Shown one piece after another: positions 56,803-59,165 of a DNA stretch of 59,165 bases. Position 1 is the stretch's first letter, and the number at the start of each line of letters is the position of its first letter. The position numbers were made by a program, and so were the translations under genes. Below the pieces are notes generated by a model. It did no database searches. It worked only from the letters and a program-made list of their open reading frames with translations, and was not told where the DNA came from. The stretch spans positions 1 to 59,165 of the forward strand of contig DBTN01000035.1 of assembly GCA_002307065.1 (NCBI GenBank). The letters are read 5' to 3'. This stretch comes from Akkermansiaceae bacterium UBA1315. GTDB taxonomy: Bacteria; Verrucomicrobiota; Verrucomicrobiia; Verrucomicrobiales; Akkermansiaceae.

Positions 56803-58227
56803 GTGAATATTGTGGATGAGATCGCGCGGCGGGCGCGGCCCGACAAACCGGCGCTGGTTGCGGGCGAGGTGACGTTGAGTTTTGGCCGGTTGCTGGAACG
56901 GGTGGCGGCCGCGGCGGATTGGTTGAAAGCGCGCGATGGATTTGGCCAAACGAACGTTCCGAGGATCGGATTGGCGTGCGCGAATGGGGTGGACTACATC
57001 GTTTTGGCGCTGGCGATTTTGAAGGCGGGTGGATGTTTGGTTCCGTTGGCGGAAGAATTGACCGAACGGGAGCGGGAGGAAGTGGTCGATCGGACCGGTT
57101 TGCAGGGATTGATTTTGGGCAAGGGGGAGAGCTGGCGTTCGGGGGAAACGCAGGATTTTGAAAACGAAACAGGCGCTGGCTGGATTTTCCTGGGAAAATG
57201 CGAACTGCCGAATGAAGCGGAATTTTCCAAGCTGGACCCGGCGTTTGTTCGATTCAGTTCAGGGACGACCGGGCGCAGCAAGGGCGTGGTTTTAAGTCAC
57301 CGGAAATTGTTAGAGCGGATTGTCGCGGCGAATGAAGCGCTGCGGATCGGCCCGGAGGACCGGGTGTTGTGGATGTTGCCGATGGCGCATCATTTTGCGG
57401 TATCGATCGTACTTTATCTTTATCACGGGGCCTGCACGATTTTACAGGAATCCCACCTGGCGGCTGACGTTTTGGAGGAGGCGGAAAAAACACGGGCGAC
57501 GGTGATTTATGGCTCTCCGTTTCATCATGCGTTGTTGGCGGCGGATGAGGGGGATTTTGCGTGGCGGGATTTGCGGATGGCGGTGAGCACGGCCGCGCCG
57601 CTGCCGCTGTCGACGGCGGAAAATTTCCGCGCGCGGTTTAGGAAGCCGCTGATTCAGGGACTGGGGATCATCGAAATCGGGCTGCCGATTTTGAATGTTG
57701 CGGGCGAGTCTCCGTTATCGGTGGGGCGGGCCTTGCCGGGTTTTGCGTTGGAGATTCGAGATGAATATGGACGACGGGTTTCCGGAGAGATCGGGGAACT
57801 ATGGATCAAGGGGCCCGGCATGTTTGATGCCTATCTGTCTCCGTGGCAAGCGGTCGAGGACGTTTGTGTCGACGGTTTTTTTGCGACCGGTGACTTGGCG
57901 GAAATCGATGAAACCGGTTTGGTGTTTTTACGCGGCAGGAAAAAAAGCGTGCTGAATGTGAGCGGGATGAAAGTGTTCCCGGAGGAGATCGAGGCGGTGT
58001 TAAACACGCACGGGGCGGTGGAGCGCTCGCGCGTGATGGGGCTGGAGCACGCGGTTTTTGGCATGGTGCCGGTGGCGGAGGTGATTCTCCACGACGGGAA
58101 AACCGCGACCAAACGCGAGCTGATCGATCAGTGTCGAGCGGCGCTTTCGGCGTTCAAGGTGCCGGTTCGGATTCAGTTCGTGGAATCCCTGCCACTGACG
58201 GCCAGTGGAAAAATCCGCCGAGTCTGA
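56803..58227 (+). CDS. AMP-binding enzyme (acyl-CoA synthetase/ligase family)
   Basis: 474 residues from a GTG (NIVDEIARRARPDKPALV). Adenylation-domain motifs in order: A3 FSSGTTGRSKGVVLSHR, A4/A5 PMAHHFAVSIVLYLYHGACT, IQGLGIIEIGLPIL, GFFATGDLAEIDETGLVFLR with GRKKSVLNVSGMKVFPEEIE (A7-A8), and the catalytic Lys in PLTASGKIRRV at the C-terminus. It activates a carboxylic acid, probably a fatty or aryl acid, as an AMP ester. Substrate is not evident. Convergent with the nucleotidyltransferase, four bases apart. Confidence 0.87.
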   Translation: MNIVDEIARRARPDKPALVAGEVTLSFGRLLERVAAAADWLKARDGFGQTNVPRIGLACANGVDYIVLALAILKAGGCLVPLAEELTEREREEVVDRTGLQGLILGKGESWRSGETQDFENETGAGWIFLGKCELPNEAEFSKLDPAFVRFSSGTTGRSKGVVLSHRKLLERIVAANEALRIGPEDRVLWMLPMAHHFAVSIVLYLYHGACTILQESHLAADVLEEAEKTRATVIYGSPFHHALLAADEGDFAWRDLRMAVSTAAPLPLSTAENFRARFRKPLIQGLGIIEIGLPILNVAGESPLSVGRALPGFALEIRDEYGRRVSGEIGELWIKGPGMFDAYLSPWQAVEDVCVDGFFATGDLAEIDETGLVFLRGRKKSVLNVSGMKVFPEEIEAVLNTHGAVERSRVMGLEHAVFGMVPVAEVILHDGKTATKRELIDQCRAALSAFKVPVRIQFVESLPLTASGKIRRV

Positions 58228-58231
58228 CCGG

Positions 58232-59125
58232 TTAGAGATCGGCGTTTTGATGGGCTCCGCCGACCGGTTCCTCTGAAAAGACAATGCAGCGATCCAAGAC
58301 CGAATTTTCCAAAATGTGGCCGCCGGGCCAAACGACGGAATCGCGCACAACGGCACCGGTTTCAATCACCGCATTCGGTCCGATGATCGAACGTTCGACG
58401 AGGGCGCCCGAGGCGATCGAAGCGGTGGGATGAATGGCCGGGGCAAGATCGAGTTCGAGGTGGGCCTGGAGATAAGAATCGCGGTCGCCGAGATCGAGCC
58501 ACACGCCGTCGTCGAGGACGATAGCACCCAGTTTTCCTTGTTTCGCCAGTTCAAGAAACGCGGGGATGACCGAGATTTTTTCATCGGCTGGAATGAGTTC
58601 GAGAAACTCTGGATTCACACAATAAATGCCGGTGAAAAGATGCGTGCCGTCACCTTTTCCGAGCATGCCACGAATGTCGGTCACGCGGTCTTCGATGTGA
58701 TTGAGGGCGATATGGCGTGCCGGTCCCATCGAGCGGACGGCGAGCGTGACCGGAAGTCCGGAAGCTTTGTGCGAGGTGATGAGTTGGTCGATGGGCAGCG
58801 TGGTGAAAACGTCGCCGTTGTGGACCAGAACCGGTTCGTCGCCGATCCATGAGGCGATGTTTTTTAATCCGCCACCGGTTTCTAACAGAACCGGTTCGTG
58901 GAAAAACGTGACGTCGTTTGGTTCGCCGATTTGGAAATCTTTCCAGACTTCTGGAAGGTGATGGGTGTTGATCGCAAAACGGTGGATGCCGACTTTTTCG
59001 CAGGCCCGGACGGTCCATTGGGCGAGCGGCTCATGAAACAGCGGGACCAGCGGTTTGGGCACGCGACGAGTCAGAGGTTGCAGGCGTGTGCCGAGACCGG
59101 CGCCAAGGATGAAGGCTTGTTTCAC
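58232..59125 (-). CDS. NDP-sugar nucleotidyltransferase (mannose-1-phosphate guanylyltransferase-like)
   Basis: 297 residues from a GTG (KQAFILGAGLGTRLQPL context); the ORF could run to 59161 but the extra codons fall in the hairpin at 59141-59165. Signature FILGAGLGTRLQPLTRRVPK (G-x-G-T-R...P-K-P), VHNGDVFTTLP, LETGGGLKNI and LDDGVWLDLGDRDSYL are those of sugar-1-phosphate nucleotidyltransferases. The C-terminal third (IHPTASIASGALVERSIIGP) is a left-handed hexapeptide helix, as in GDP-mannose and glucose-1-phosphate enzymes. Probably supplies activated sugars for surface polymers. Substrate undefined. Confidence 0.88.
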   Translation of the reverse strand: MKQAFILGAGLGTRLQPLTRRVPKPLVPLFHEPLAQWTVRACEKVGIHRFAINTHHLPEVWKDFQIGEPNDVTFFHEPVLLETGGGLKNIASWIGDEPVLVHNGDVFTTLPIDQLITSHKASGLPVTLAVRSMGPARHIALNHIEDRVTDIRGMLGKGDGTHLFTGIYCVNPEFLELIPADEKISVIPAFLELAKQGKLGAIVLDDGVWLDLGDRDSYLQAHLELDLAPAIHPTASIASGALVERSIIGPNAVIETGAVVRDSVVWPGGHILENSVLDRCIVFSEEPVGGAHQNADL

Positions 59126-59140
59126 GAAGATGATTTTAAA

Positions 59141-59165
59141 GAGAGTGGATCTTCGGTCCACTCTC
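59141..59165. repeat. Palindromic hairpin, second copy of the GAGTGGATC-type element
   Basis: GAGAGTGGATC-TTC-GGTCCACTCTC; it shares the core with the hairpin at 15531-15565. The window ends at its last base. A looser relative (CGGAC-GAAA-GTCCG with flanking GGTC/GGTCC) occurs near 53195-53218, before uvrA. Confidence 0.75.

Overview
The window reads as chromosomal DNA of a Gram-negative bacterium, most likely a member of the Verrucomicrobiota (Luteolibacter/Haloferula-like). The pointers are outer-membrane TonB receptors and porins, an HPr kinase without a PTS nearby, a GH13_8-type branching enzyme, a very large PstC with an extracytoplasmic insert, an SHD1-like/HExxH secreted protein and a lysine/alanine-rich histone-H1-like tail. 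The assignment is inference from gene content; no rRNA is present.

Layout. 0-7.2 kb: iron and phosphate uptake at the outer membrane, with two paralogous TonB-dependent siderophore receptors around a PiuC/YbiX-type oxygenase (both receptors carry the same Fur-box-like element upstream) and a phosphate-porin-like protein. 7.2-14.7 kb: a pstS-pstC-pstA-pstB-pstB-phoU operon divergent from the porin, with two GTGACA-N4-TGTCAC operators between them. 14.9-22.1 kb: HNH nuclease, HprK, a TIM-barrel-like protein, GlgB and a sodium/solute symporter. 22.1-24 kb: dnaA with a candidate origin-type upstream region. 24-41.4 kb: an accessory island. 41.4-59.2 kb: housekeeping genes again (RlmM-like methyltransferase, dnaN, heme O synthase, SMUG1, SirB1-like protein, tRNA-Val, BlaI-like repressor with an H1-like tail, redox-like and LysM proteins, TatD, TrpF, UvrA, PagL-like protein, acyl-CoA synthetase-like protein, sugar nucleotidyltransferase).

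The accessory island lies between dnaA and dnaN, which are neighbours in many bacteria. Its left part is scarred: a frameshifted RhuM gene sits between the true dnaA 3' end and a second copy of that 3' end (KTAVARIESQLRR then stop), followed by an array of 134-bp terminator-bearing spacers that separate a polyvalent-protein-type kinase gene and degraded gene remnants. Its centre (27.0-38.9 kb) is an intact same-strand module: an MmeI-like adenine methyltransferase without a recognisable nuclease domain, a 1602-residue fusion of a sacsin/Hsp90-like GHKL ATPase with a UPF1-like SF1 helicase, a DEAD/DEAH helicase, a T5orf172 (GIY-YIG superfamily) protein and a GIY-YIG/DUF4357 nuclease. Two junctions overlap by 8 nt. 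I read this as a candidate restriction- or defence-type system in which methylation, DNA translocation and cleavage are on separate proteins. The giant ATPase-helicase carries a G10 tract in its interdomain linker that could switch it on and off. A HipA-like remnant and a DUF3037 gene follow.

An independent compositional marker agrees with these borders: the hexamer ACCGGT is very frequent in the flanking genes (about 2 per kb or more by eye) but falls to about chance level (3 in ~12 kb) in the module. Coordinates of starts are chosen from sequence and family length; counts given are manual.
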